Source: Desulfobacter curvatus DSM 3379
GTDB taxonomy: Bacteria > Desulfobacterota > Desulfobacteria > Desulfobacterales > Desulfobacteraceae
DNA length: 24,571 nt
Direction of reading: 5' to 3'
NCBI RefSeq assembly: GCF_000373985.1
Contig: NZ_KB893110.1
Span: 1 to 24,571 of the forward strand
Shown here: one piece after another, positions 8,805 through 17,178 of the stretch
Layout: each line of letters begins with the position of its first letter
How positions within the stretch are numbered: the stretch's first letter is position 1
Made by a program: the position numbers and the translations under genes
Notes under the pieces: generated by a model
Database searches by the model: none
What the model saw: only the letters and a program-made list of their open reading frames with translations
What the model was told of the DNA's origin: nothing

Positions 8805-10118
8805 CTATACTCGCATCTCGACATTTTTCGGACAAAGTCTGACCACGGCACCTAGGCAGCCCCCTGCTGCAAAGCAATAAATATCTGTAGCAGAGGGATA
8901 TCGCGATGCAAGAAAAAGCTGGCCGCCTTCCTGAAGTATACCAAGAACAGCACAAAAAAAAGCTGCCGTCCACATACCGTAACCGGCCTGTTTAAACCAC
9001 CCAAATCGTATCTTTAACAGATATACCAGTATGGCCGTCAAAAATATACTTTGAACAAACAATCTGGCATGGTTCAGGGTTGCTCCCATAGCATAGTCGT
9101 ATAAGGGAAGTAGTTTTAAAACAGACGGCAGCCTTGCTGGTATCAGTTCTATACGCCAGTTAAAATCAAAAGGAAACCATGCAAGATAAAAAATATATAA
9201 TAGTATCAGGGCAATCCCCCAATTTAATTTCTCAATATTTTTCCGTTTCCCGGATAAAAGTCCTATTCCCAATCCACCAATACACCCCAGCCATCCTGAA
9301 ATCACATTGGCAGCATTAAAAAAGCGGGACACAATGAACAGTTTCCCCACTTCAAGAGATAAACAAAATAGGCTCACAACAAAAAACGCCTGGGCTAACC
9401 TTAAAAATCGAAATTTATTTTCCAGGCAAGAACTGAAAAGCAGGGTCAAACACCCATAAACCAATCCGACTTTAATCACCCACCAATGCCAGGGATGAGC
9501 TGCAAATCCCAAATCCAGAGAAAAAAGAGACCTTTTAAAATTCCGGCCCACTTGTGTCAGCAGAATCGTGGGCATAAACGGAGACAGTGCATCTGCCGCC
9601 ATCAATCCGGCAAGTATCAGAGCGGCGATGACTACTGGCTTTCTCTGCCAACTGTTTTTCAACCAGTTAATGCCGGAAATCCACACCTTTTTTCCTGCAA
9701 CCAACCCCAAACAACTTCCCGCTGTCCCACTAATGGTATTCAACAGCCAGTCAGAGCCGCTCGCCACCCTTGAAATAGTAAATATTTGGAGCATTTCGAT
9801 AGAAAAACTTATTAGAAAACAAATAATACTTGACGCTATCAAAGAAAAAAATGAATTAAAATTCGATAACCTGAGGCGAACAGTTATCATCCACCCCAAA
9901 GGTGTATATAATACCAGATTGCTGAGCACATCGGAGCCGCTGATCCTGGCTCCCGGATTGAAAGGCCAATAACTCCAGAATAATCTATATTGCCCGCTCC
10001 AACTACTTTCAAACGAAAAATCAAAGGGCATTAGGCTGGCATAAATCAATAATATTGCATATCCCGCCCCCAAGACTGATAGCAATGACACATGAAATCT
10101 ATCGTAGAATTTACACAT
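8805..10118 (-). CDS. VanZ-like polytopic membrane protein with three repeated VanZ motifs
   Basis: The 437-residue protein is almost entirely hydrophobic helices. The VanZ signature (E, then Q/K-x-F, S-R and a downstream D/N) occurs three times: SIEMLQIFTISR (106-117), SLEVGKLFIVSR (254-265) and LQEGGQLFLASR (395-406). The start of a VanZ unit (PFDF) also appears at 31-34 and again at 316-319. Ordinary VanZ proteins have one such unit in 120-200 residues, so this is a tandem or fused form. VanZ-like proteins are frequent in exopolysaccharide and XrtA/PEP-CTERM loci, but their activity is unknown. The start has no clear ribosome site, so an alternative start is possible. The downstream CapA gene is directly coupled. 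Confidence 0.85.
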   Translation of the reverse strand: MCKFYDRFHVSLLSVLGAGYAILLIYASLMPFDFSFESSWSGQYRLFWSYWPFNPGARISGSDVLSNLVLYTPLGWMITVRLRLSNFNSFFSLIASSIICFLISFSIEMLQIFTISRVASGSDWLLNTISGTAGSCLGLVAGKKVWISGINWLKNSWQRKPVVIAALILAGLMAADALSPFMPTILLTQVGRNFKRSLFSLDLGFAAHPWHWWVIKVGLVYGCLTLLFSSCLENKFRFLRLAQAFFVVSLFCLSLEVGKLFIVSRFFNAANVISGWLGCIGGLGIGLLSGKRKNIEKLNWGIALILLYIFYLAWFPFDFNWRIELIPARLPSVLKLLPLYDYAMGATLNHARLFVQSIFLTAILVYLLKIRFGWFKQAGYGMWTAAFFCAVLGILQEGGQLFLASRYPSATDIYCFAAGGCLGAVVRLCPKNVEMRV

Positions 10119-10182
10119 TAATTTATTTTAACAGAAATTAGTTTTTTCTTTTTGTTTGAAACTCGTTAATACTAATGTATCA

Positions 10183-13100
10183 TTAATAATTTTGCCAGAT
10201 AGTTGAAAAAGACCGCCTTTTGTTTAATGCGTCAGATTTATCAACGGCGATTGCGTAAAAATTATGAATGTTATTTTCAGGCGTTACAATCCATTCGTAA
10301 GGAGGATTCTGTATTGCCGACAAACCTTTGCCATCCATGAATAACTGCACATAATTTAAACCGGAACGATCTTTTGAATTTACGATAATTTTCAACTGAT
10401 TATTATCGGATACAATAGGAGATGCCACCTCAACAAAAGGAGGAAAGGTATCTAAACTATCTTCTGTTGTGATTTCCAAACAGCACTCTTTATTGAATTC
10501 GACCTTAATACCATTTTCTTCAGTTAGTTTTCCCCCGATAAAAAATCTTTCACCATTTTCATCCGTCATTACTGCCTTTTTAATCTTTGGCCCCCACCAT
10601 TTCAATTTAATAACGACAGTACCACTATTTTCTGATACAATTTTATAATTGTTATCATTCACTTTCTTTGCATAAACTTTTGAATCTGAAACATTTTGAG
10701 CCAATAGGCAGGAGCTATCCCGTATCGCCCCAAAGGTTTGAAGTCGAGGCTCAATCTTTAATTGTCCGGCCTCAATTATGCCTCCCGAAGATAGGACCGG
10801 TGCCCATTCATTAAAAGACAATGTTACACCTGCTTTTGCTGACTGTGTTGAAAAACTGGCTACCGCCCAAAAAAGACCCAAATTTTTTACTGGGAACAAT
10901 GTCGCCGCCCAATCTTTTGGAAGATTTGTAATCCGGATTTGATTTGCATCTGATCTCATCTGCTTTAAATCAGGTGTATTAGCATTCGGTTTTAAAACGG
11001 CTGCTATTTCTATGATCAGATCCCCCTCATTTACTTTTTTCCTCAAAGGAGACGCGTAAACCACATCCATTTTGTCAAGGTAAGACTCTGTCCGCGCCCA
11101 ATTTTGACCAATTCTCCGGGCACCAGAAACAATCTCCTCTCCTCCTGTAAACAGTAAACCTAATTTGTTATCCAGACACCACCAGTTGCTCTTAGCGTCA
11201 TTTAAAAAAGGAATCTGTTTCTTTCCATGTTCATAACTTATTGGGCGAGAAGTTACAAAATTATCACGTTGGTAAAATGAAACAGGGAGGCCGGAATATT
11301 TTATAAAACCATCTTTTTTGCTCCATATTTTTAAGAAAGTTATGGAAGGCCCTCTGTCAAAACAAAAAAAGGCCTGCTGTTTTGTTGCTAATTTAGAACT
11401 AGTTTGCCCAATAGTTGAAAATCCATCATCAGACAACTCTTTTTCCATTCGTTCGATTTTTGGTATATCAAAGCGGCCAAATGATAATATTGCTACAGAC
11501 ATTGCAGAAAAAACGAAAACTCCTGAAAGAAAAATAGAGTTGATGACGATGGATTTTTTATTAGAAATAAAACTAATGATTATACCGCCTGACAAGACCA
11601 TAACGCTTGCGATCCCAGCAATTTGAATTCTTTGGATATTTCTTATTGAAACAAGGCGCAAATAGAATGGTTCCAATGTTTGGCTATGGAGTTGCAATAC
11701 TGTATTTAAAACTAAAAAAAGAAAAATAAGAAGGAACGCAATTCTTAAAAAAGTGCGATTATCTGGTTTATTGAACAACATAAAAAAACTTGAAATGATA
11801 ATTATGGCAAATACCCATACAGCACTAAAAATTGATCGAAAATTTAAAAATTCAATCCAAGGAGTCCTTATCATAAGAAAGATGGATACAGGTATGATTA
11901 GCAAAGAAAACATAAAACTGTTTGTTACTTGAGTTATAGGCACCTCACGTGCTGGGCTGATTTTTTCTCGTTGCCATACAAAAATACTTCCACCCAACAT
12001 CCATAAAATGCCCCAGAATGCCAAAATAAATCTAGGTATAACCGCTCTTGGAACTTGCAATGGCAAAGTGAAAAAGAAATCAACTGCACCAATGAACAAT
12101 AGAGACTGCAAAAACAGGAAACATAAAAAAGTAAAAATACGAAGCTGAAAGCTGTTTTTCACGGTAAGATACGAGGCAATCGCACAGCTGATAGAACAGA
12201 CGAATAATACCAAATAAATAGACAACGGGCGATGTTCTAAAATAGAACCACTCAATGAATCAGATGTATTATAAATCAAAGGTTTTTTTAATCTAAGCGG
12301 AATAACCTGTCCTCCAGCCCCTGAAGATTCGGGTTCTCCATGATCACTTCCCCAAACAAAACTGGTCCAAGAATTGTGACCGCGAAAAATGATTGCACGA
12401 AGTGTGTTGAAGTAGTGGCAGCCATTCAAATTTTCAGCAATGCCTTGTTCAACTTTTATGGGGGGATGCAATTCGTGCATAAGAAATGCCATAGCAGCTT
12501 TAGCCCATGAACCGCGATGATAATCATACTGACCAATAGCCTTAGTGTGCTCTGCCAGAATATCGGCAGCATTTTTTTCTAGTTCTATTGACGTAGAATC
12601 GTTCTTTATTATGCCGCCATAACAAAAAGCCAATAATCCGGCACCATAAGAACTGTCATATTCTGGGGATCGTAGATGGTTGATCACACCAGACTTAGTC
12701 GATAAAATCATGGCATATTTATAGACTCCATCAAACCCGTTGCCATTGTATGTATATGTTTCAGGCACATCCAATCCGGTTAGTTTTGACAGAATTTCAA
12801 CATAGGATCGACCCTCAAAGATTAGATCAATTCCGTACCATACACTTGGATGGTTATGATGGAAGCTTGAATAGTCAGAGTTCAAGTTGGCACCGGAGGC
12901 TATGGATTTAACCTTCTTACCTTCTACAATTTCATCGGAAACCAAATCGTTAACTGTGCTGACCATATCAATTCCGGCACCTGTAATAAATTCCCAGTAT
13001 TTATCATTATCCGGATGTTTACTCAGAAGAAATGCAGCCCCAATAGTGCTGCTTAAATCTTGTTTAACCTGATCATGGTTACCGTTTCCTTTTGGGGTTG

Positions 13101-13722
13101 ATGAGCGTGTCAATCTCCCTTTAATCCCAGTACCGGCGAACACTTTGCCGAGCTGGCTTCTGGTTTCTTTTGTCAAATCAGGCCAAATCAACGCTGCCCC
13201 CACACTGAGATAGCCTAACAAATCCTGTCGTAGCCCCCATTTTCTGTGCCATTGCTTTCCATCGCGAATATCATCCCTTGCCTCAGGAAGAAATGGAATT
13301 GGTTCTGAAACATAAGAACTAGTTAAACAGATCCATCGAATGGTTTTCACAAGGTGATCAAAAATTATTTTTCTACTATAATGACCTTGTCCAAAAAATT
13401 CTTTAGGAGAATATTTCAGGAGGACGGCATAGCTCAAAACAACCTGACCATTGCCGGGGATAATACAAAGCGTATGATAGGATTCGTTTCTTGGGTGAGT
13501 CCAGTTACCATAGTCTCTGAGATCAAAAAAACCCGTATTCGACGTCGAAGAGGTTTCTTTATAGAATGGTTCAAAACAATCTACCCCATTTTCTAAAATT
13601 TCAAGATACTTATTTTTTAATTCATTTTCTGATGAAATAGCTTGTGTCGTATTTATAAAAGGCAATAAAATTATAAAAAGCACCATAAAAGTACTGTTTT
13701 TATAATTTAATAGTTTACCCAT
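10183..13722 (-). CDS. Polysaccharide-lyase-8-like protein with an eight-helix membrane domain inserted in its beta-sandwich
   Basis: The product has 1179 residues with a signal peptide (about 12-29). Residues 35-425 resemble the alpha/alpha-toroid of PL8 (hyaluronate/chondroitin/xanthan lyase). GNGNHDQVKQD (212-222) would hold the catalytic Asn. SSFHHNHPSVWYG (285-297) matches the family's SFxQHxxxxYxxxYG region, giving His288/289 and Tyr296 as candidates. CHYFNTLRAIIFRGHNSW (435-452) looks like the first strands of the PL8 central sandwich. About eight hydrophobic helices then follow (about 501-748). The sandwich seems to resume with SNWWCLDNKLGLLFTGG (PL8 members have a KSWFFLDD-like strand). 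A bacterial Ig-like domain ends the protein (about 1088-1175). An even helix count keeps both halves on the outer face. The gene is visibly A+T-richer than the M55 gene beside it. It is probably first in the minus-strand group. Lyase activity is inferred from distant similarity only. Confidence 0.72.
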   Translation of the reverse strand: MGKLLNYKNSTFMVLFIILLPFINTTQAISSENELKNKYLEILENGVDCFEPFYKETSSTSNTGFFDLRDYGNWTHPRNESYHTLCIIPGNGQVVLSYAVLLKYSPKEFFGQGHYSRKIIFDHLVKTIRWICLTSSYVSEPIPFLPEARDDIRDGKQWHRKWGLRQDLLGYLSVGAALIWPDLTKETRSQLGKVFAGTGIKGRLTRSSTPKGNGNHDQVKQDLSSTIGAAFLLSKHPDNDKYWEFITGAGIDMVSTVNDLVSDEIVEGKKVKSIASGANLNSDYSSFHHNHPSVWYGIDLIFEGRSYVEILSKLTGLDVPETYTYNGNGFDGVYKYAMILSTKSGVINHLRSPEYDSSYGAGLLAFCYGGIIKNDSTSIELEKNAADILAEHTKAIGQYDYHRGSWAKAAMAFLMHELHPPIKVEQGIAENLNGCHYFNTLRAIIFRGHNSWTSFVWGSDHGEPESSGAGGQVIPLRLKKPLIYNTSDSLSGSILEHRPLSIYLVLFVCSISCAIASYLTVKNSFQLRIFTFLCFLFLQSLLFIGAVDFFFTLPLQVPRAVIPRFILAFWGILWMLGGSIFVWQREKISPAREVPITQVTNSFMFSLLIIPVSIFLMIRTPWIEFLNFRSIFSAVWVFAIIIISSFFMLFNKPDNRTFLRIAFLLIFLFLVLNTVLQLHSQTLEPFYLRLVSIRNIQRIQIAGIASVMVLSGGIIISFISNKKSIVINSIFLSGVFVFSAMSVAILSFGRFDIPKIERMEKELSDDGFSTIGQTSSKLATKQQAFFCFDRGPSITFLKIWSKKDGFIKYSGLPVSFYQRDNFVTSRPISYEHGKKQIPFLNDAKSNWWCLDNKLGLLFTGGEEIVSGARRIGQNWARTESYLDKMDVVYASPLRKKVNEGDLIIEIAAVLKPNANTPDLKQMRSDANQIRITNLPKDWAATLFPVKNLGLFWAVASFSTQSAKAGVTLSFNEWAPVLSSGGIIEAGQLKIEPRLQTFGAIRDSSCLLAQNVSDSKVYAKKVNDNNYKIVSENSGTVVIKLKWWGPKIKKAVMTDENGERFFIGGKLTEENGIKVEFNKECCLEITTEDSLDTFPPFVEVASPIVSDNNQLKIIVNSKDRSGLNYVQLFMDGKGLSAIQNPPYEWIVTPENNIHNFYAIAVDKSDALNKRRSFSTIWQNY

Positions 13723-13760
13723 ATTTGAAACCCCATTACCAAATGGTTTACATTTTTGTA

Positions 13761-13766
13761 ATTATA
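13761..13766 (-). promoter_or_regulatory. Candidate -10 box for the lyase/VanZ/CapA group
   Basis: The minus strand reads a perfect TATAAT, preceded by TGCA, 38 bases before the ATG at 13722. No good -35 hexamer is visible 16-18 bases upstream, so this is only a candidate. It lies in the 101-base divergent gap shared with the M55 gene. Confidence 0.35.
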
Positions 13767-13823
13767 TGCAATTCAATGCCGAGCTAAAATTAAAATGCTA
13801 TTTATAGTTCAAGGAATTACCTA

Positions 13824-14612
13824 ATGAAATTCATTATAGCTGTTGACTGCGAAGGTCCGGCCTGCGTTGTAGGTAGCCCCGGCAAAGCCCTTACCGTTTC
13901 CCGGGACTATGCGTTTGCCTGCCGGGAGGCCACCCTTGAAGTCAATGCCGCTGCCCGGGGGCTATTTGATTCAGGCGCAGAAGAGGTCTGGGTCTGGGAC
14001 AGTCACGGTCAAGGCCTTAATATTTGTATCGATCAGCTTGACAAAAGGTGCATGCTTATTCTGGGAAAAGGATTTGCCCGTCGGTTTCCCGGGCTGGACA
14101 ACCGGTTCTCAGGGGTCGTAATGATTGGGTACCACGCTATGGAAGGAACACAAAATGCCATACTGGCACATACATACAGCTCAGAGGCTTACAAAAATAT
14201 TCGGGCCAATGATCGGACTGTCGGGGAGATTGCACTGGATGGTGCTGTGGCAGGGGAGTTCGGTGTACCCGTAATCTTCGTTTCCAGCGACGATAAAGGA
14301 TGCCGGGAGGCTTTAGCCTTCATGCCGTGGATAGAAACGGTCATAACCAAACAGGGGATGGGAAGGAACTGCGCCTTGAGCAAGCACCCCCATATGGTTC
14401 AGGAGGAAATTTACTCAGGTATCTGCCGGGCAGTGAAAGATATACAGAAGACGAAACCGCTGAAATTTCAGTCACCGATCCATCTGGAAATTGATTTTAG
14501 AACCGTTTTCCAGACCGTTAAAGCATTAGTATACAGACGCCGGGGATGGTGGCCCACCGGCCCAAAAACAATAGTTAAAGAACTTGGCAGTATGCTGGAG
14601 TGGAATTGTTAG
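13824..14612 (+). CDS. M55 family D-aminopeptidase (DppA-like)
   Basis: The 262-residue product matches peptidase family M55, whose type member DppA is a zinc D-aminopeptidase for D-Ala-containing peptides. All expected metal ligands are visible: Asp8 and Glu10 (DCEG), His61 (DSHG), His104 (GYHA) and Glu135 (GEIALDG). His116 (LAHT) corresponds to the proposed active-site His. The start has AAGGA eight bases upstream. It has no signal peptide, so it is cytoplasmic. It is the only intact plus-strand gene in the window, diverging from the lyase-like gene and converging on the adenylate-forming enzyme gene with a 4-base overlap at the stops (TTAG). A role in processing D-amino acids or peptides linked to the EPS or cell wall is possible but not shown. 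Confidence 0.92.
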   Translation: MKFIIAVDCEGPACVVGSPGKALTVSRDYAFACREATLEVNAAARGLFDSGAEEVWVWDSHGQGLNICIDQLDKRCMLILGKGFARRFPGLDNRFSGVVMIGYHAMEGTQNAILAHTYSSEAYKNIRANDRTVGEIALDGAVAGEFGVPVIFVSSDDKGCREALAFMPWIETVITKQGMGRNCALSKHPHMVQEEIYSGICRAVKDIQKTKPLKFQSPIHLEIDFRTVFQTVKALVYRRRGWWPTGPKTIVKELGSMLEWNC

Positions 14613-15985
14613 GTAAAGGACTGTTCTTTGTAAAGCTGTTCAGCTACTTTACTGATGACCGGCCGGTATTTTCCAGAAGGCGCCGGTTCAATATCGTCGA
14701 CTATTTCCACATGGATCTTGTCGTCACTGTTTAAACGGGTTTGAGCCAGTTTTCTGACCTGGTCTTTACCGTCTTCAGGGAATCTGGTGTCCACAGCAAG
14801 CCGGATTCTAATCTCACCCAGTTCTTCCTGGACAACCTGGAATTTAACAATGCCTTTTACCATTCTGGCGATATAGATAAAAGAATACCCAACCACCCAT
14901 TTTCCCGTTTTGGTTACAATAAATTCCACAGCTCTGCCGCCGCTTATTTTAACTGAGGACAGTTTTCTGCCGCAGGCGCACTCTTTTTGTGAAAGTGTAA
15001 CAATATCGCCTGTCCTGTAACGGATTATAGGAAACGCCTTGCCTACAATATTAGTGATAACCAGTTCTCCCTGTACAGCAGTGGGTTCAAGGGTTTCAGG
15101 ATCAATGGTTTCAAGGATCACCTGCTCATCCATGCAGTGCATGGTCCCCTGTTCGCATTCGTGCCCTATGAGTCCTCCTTCTCGCAACCCGTAAGAGTCA
15201 AACACCGGCACTCCGAACGCTTTGCTGATCAAATCACGGTCAACATCCGAAAGCATTTCAGACGTGGTAATAATTACATGAAGACCGCGATCTTTCAACC
15301 GGTCAAGATCAATCCCCATGGCCTGGCACATGGAAACCGTCAACACAAAAGTGGAAGGATATCCAAACAGGCATTTGGGCTTCCATGCCATCCAGTGGGA
15401 GACATATTGCCGGACCCGTTCCTTATTCAGTTCAAAACCGTTGGATAGCCCGTCATTAATAAGAAAATCCCTGAACTGCTTGATCTTGTCCTGTTTGCTC
15501 AATTCCACAGGGGATCCCCAGTAATACATCTCTTTTTCTCCCCTGCGGACACCAACCCATTCATGGCCCCGCATCCTGGCTGCATTGATGTGGGCTTCTC
15601 TGCTGGAAGACGTATAGAATTCCAGAGCTTCATTGGTAGAGCCGCTGGTCCGCACTAATTGAACACGTTTACCCTCGTTTCTCCAAACCATCTGCTCTCG
15701 TTTTTCACGCAGGGTATCTTTTTCCAATAAAGGGAATTGTTGCAGATCTTTTAATGTCCGGATATCGCCAGGCTTGATCTGCATGGAATCCATGAGTTCT
15801 TTCCAATAGGTGGTATGGATATATGCGGCATTAATTAAGGCATTTAATCGATTCTGCTTTAATTCCTCCATTCGGTCCTTTGACCACCATTGACTCTGAT
15901 TCAATTCATTAAGGATTTGGAAGCTGGGGCGTCCCAGTAAACGCTCCTGTAAACGAAATATATTTCTGGCAATAGCGGGTATCAT
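14609..15985 (-). CDS. PaaK/CapK-type adenylate-forming enzyme (phenylacetate-CoA ligase family)
   Basis: The 458-residue product is an AMP-forming ligase of the PaaK-like family found in capsule and EPS loci (CapK). Motifs are the nucleotide loop TSGSTNEA (113-120), YGLREGG (265-271, the position of the YGxTE motif) and YRTGDIV (323-329). A CACGR sequence after it (336-340) is typical of the family. It lacks a recognisable carrier domain. In such loci these enzymes are thought to activate a carboxylate for transfer to the polymer; the substrate is unknown. Its ATG overlaps the stop of a five-codon mini-ORF in a leader that is repeated upstream of the deacetylase gene. Its stop overlaps the convergent M55 gene by 4 bases. 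Confidence 0.88.
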   Translation of the reverse strand: MIPAIARNIFRLQERLLGRPSFQILNELNQSQWWSKDRMEELKQNRLNALINAAYIHTTYWKELMDSMQIKPGDIRTLKDLQQFPLLEKDTLREKREQMVWRNEGKRVQLVRTSGSTNEALEFYTSSSREAHINAARMRGHEWVGVRRGEKEMYYWGSPVELSKQDKIKQFRDFLINDGLSNGFELNKERVRQYVSHWMAWKPKCLFGYPSTFVLTVSMCQAMGIDLDRLKDRGLHVIITTSEMLSDVDRDLISKAFGVPVFDSYGLREGGLIGHECEQGTMHCMDEQVILETIDPETLEPTAVQGELVITNIVGKAFPIIRYRTGDIVTLSQKECACGRKLSSVKISGGRAVEFIVTKTGKWVVGYSFIYIARMVKGIVKFQVVQEELGEIRIRLAVDTRFPEDGKDQVRKLAQTRLNSDDKIHVEIVDDIEPAPSGKYRPVISKVAEQLYKEQSFT

Positions 15986-16003
15986 TATTCAAATTCTTTC
16001 ATC
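15983..16003 (-). repeat. Repeated leader, copy 1, with mini-ORF overlapping the start codon
   Basis: A 21-base sequence ending in the start codon of the adenylate-forming enzyme gene is identical to 17081-17101. Read on the minus strand it contains ATG AAA GAA TTT GAA TAA, a five-codon frame whose TAA shares its last A with the gene's ATG (TAATG). Similarity continues upstream with the bases TGCGG here versus TGCAG in copy 2. No strong Shine-Dalgarno is present for either start. Confidence 0.7.
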
Positions 16004-16070
16004 CGCAGATCACGCAGATTTCCGTAGATAATTAACAAATTTTTTATCGACAGAACCCGTATCTGCGGAT
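16001..16070. repeat. Inverted repeat ATCCGCAGAT / ATCTGCGGAT with degenerate direct repeats
   Basis: A perfect 10-base inverted repeat (16001-16010 and 16061-16070) brackets a 50-base loop in the gap upstream of the adenylate-forming enzyme gene. Next to the start-proximal arm are further degenerate copies of the same unit on the plus strand: ACGCAGAT, then CCGTAGAT. The next gap upstream (17102-17176) holds related units (ATCTGCG and CTGCGGAT). It looks like an interspersed repeat family that could fold over the ribosome-entry region. Confidence 0.55.
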
Positions 16071-16078
16071 ACAACAAG

Positions 16079-17083
16079 TTAAAAAAAGTAGAAATTATTT
16101 AATCCCTGGACAACCTTCCGGGTCAATGCCCTAACCGGCTTGTTGATCAGGCTGGGTTTGACTGACTTCGGAGAATATCCCTCTTCTTTGACCATTTTTC
16201 CCAATTGAGAAAATGTTCGGTCTGGATACCGTGTCTTGTTATCAGCCAGCCATTTGCAGAATTTTTCAAACCGCCGGGTGACAATCCGGTTCAGTTTTCC
16301 ACCATTATACTGTTTATCCTTTACTTTGAACAGGCTGAAACTGTGCAGAATCAAAACAGCATCCGCCCCGGCATCACAGATCATCTTTACAGCATCCCGG
16401 CACTCTTCAAAGGATGATCCCATCAAGTCCACAGGCTTACTGGGATAGAGTCCGGGCCAGTTTGGCTGGCGAAATCCGGACAAAGCAACCTCAAGCACAT
16501 CTCCATACCATTTTGAACCGTTATACCTCTCTTTGTCTTTAAACAAGCACTGCCCGCCCACATAGGGAAAAGTATAACTGCTGTCCATCCATATTCCGGC
16601 TTTGGGAAGAGCTTTTAGAGTATCGTCAGACGCCCCCATGTTTCCTGCCCTAAAGGCAATAGGGTTTTGGCCTGTCCATGCGGTAAGCTTGTCAGCACCT
16701 TCTGAAACCATCTGCTGCTGAAGTTCCAGGGGCAGTTCTGCAATCTGGTCCGTCATCTTGAAGGGCTTTCCCTGGCGCTGGAGACCGTAATGATAGTGAC
16801 CTGGATGGACATGGAGCTGCACGTCCTGGCCGTGCGCCATCAAATAGTGACAAACCGGTTCTGTCTCTCCCGGATATCCAAGTTCTTCGTTAAATGGTTC
16901 CAGAAAAAACGTGGCTTTAACATCATATCGATTCAAAATTTCACAGATCAGCGGGATACCGAATTGCCTGGTACCATATTCCCCCATCATGCCTTTTGAC
17001 GGTGGGATCGGCTTAAGATCGGTACCCCAGGCCCCGCCCATGCTACACTCGACATCAAATGTAACTAATATACCCGGTTTCAT
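16079..17083 (-). CDS. Polysaccharide deacetylase family protein (NodB-like)
   Basis: The 334-residue product has the NodB-type layout: TFDVE (8-12, metal-binding Asp10), KATFF (56-60), HVHPGHY (91-97, the His cluster of motif 2) and FRAGN (144-148, motif 3 Arg). No signal peptide is visible, so it may act in the cytoplasm on a lipid-linked or nucleotide-linked sugar rather than on the exported polymer. The expected second Asp of TFDDG is Val-Glu here, as in some subfamilies. It lies between the ATP-grasp and adenylate-forming genes, with gaps of about 95 bases on each side. Its leader carries the second copy of the mini-ORF repeat. N-deacetylation of an amino sugar would expose an amine for later decoration, which fits its neighbours. 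Confidence 0.85.
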   Translation of the reverse strand: MKPGILVTFDVECSMGGAWGTDLKPIPPSKGMMGEYGTRQFGIPLICEILNRYDVKATFFLEPFNEELGYPGETEPVCHYLMAHGQDVQLHVHPGHYHYGLQRQGKPFKMTDQIAELPLELQQQMVSEGADKLTAWTGQNPIAFRAGNMGASDDTLKALPKAGIWMDSSYTFPYVGGQCLFKDKERYNGSKWYGDVLEVALSGFRQPNWPGLYPSKPVDLMGSSFEECRDAVKMICDAGADAVLILHSFSLFKVKDKQYNGGKLNRIVTRRFEKFCKWLADNKTRYPDRTFSQLGKMVKEEGYSPKSVKPSLINKPVRALTRKVVQGLNNFYFF

Positions 17084-17101
17084 TATTCAAATTCTTTCAT
17101 C
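17081..17101 (-). repeat. Repeated leader, copy 2, with mini-ORF overlapping the start codon
   Basis: This is identical over 21 bases to 15983-16003 and again ends in the gene's ATG. The same ATG AAA GAA TTT GAA TAA frame overlaps the deacetylase start (TAATG). The rest of this 95-base gap is largely different from copy 1 apart from the GCAGAT-type units, so identity is concentrated at the translation start. Confidence 0.7.
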
Positions 17102-17178
17102 TGCAATGTCCAGATTGCTAACAAGCATTCTTTAGCTATATACTTACCGGCAACTATCTGCGTAAGCTGCGGATATAA

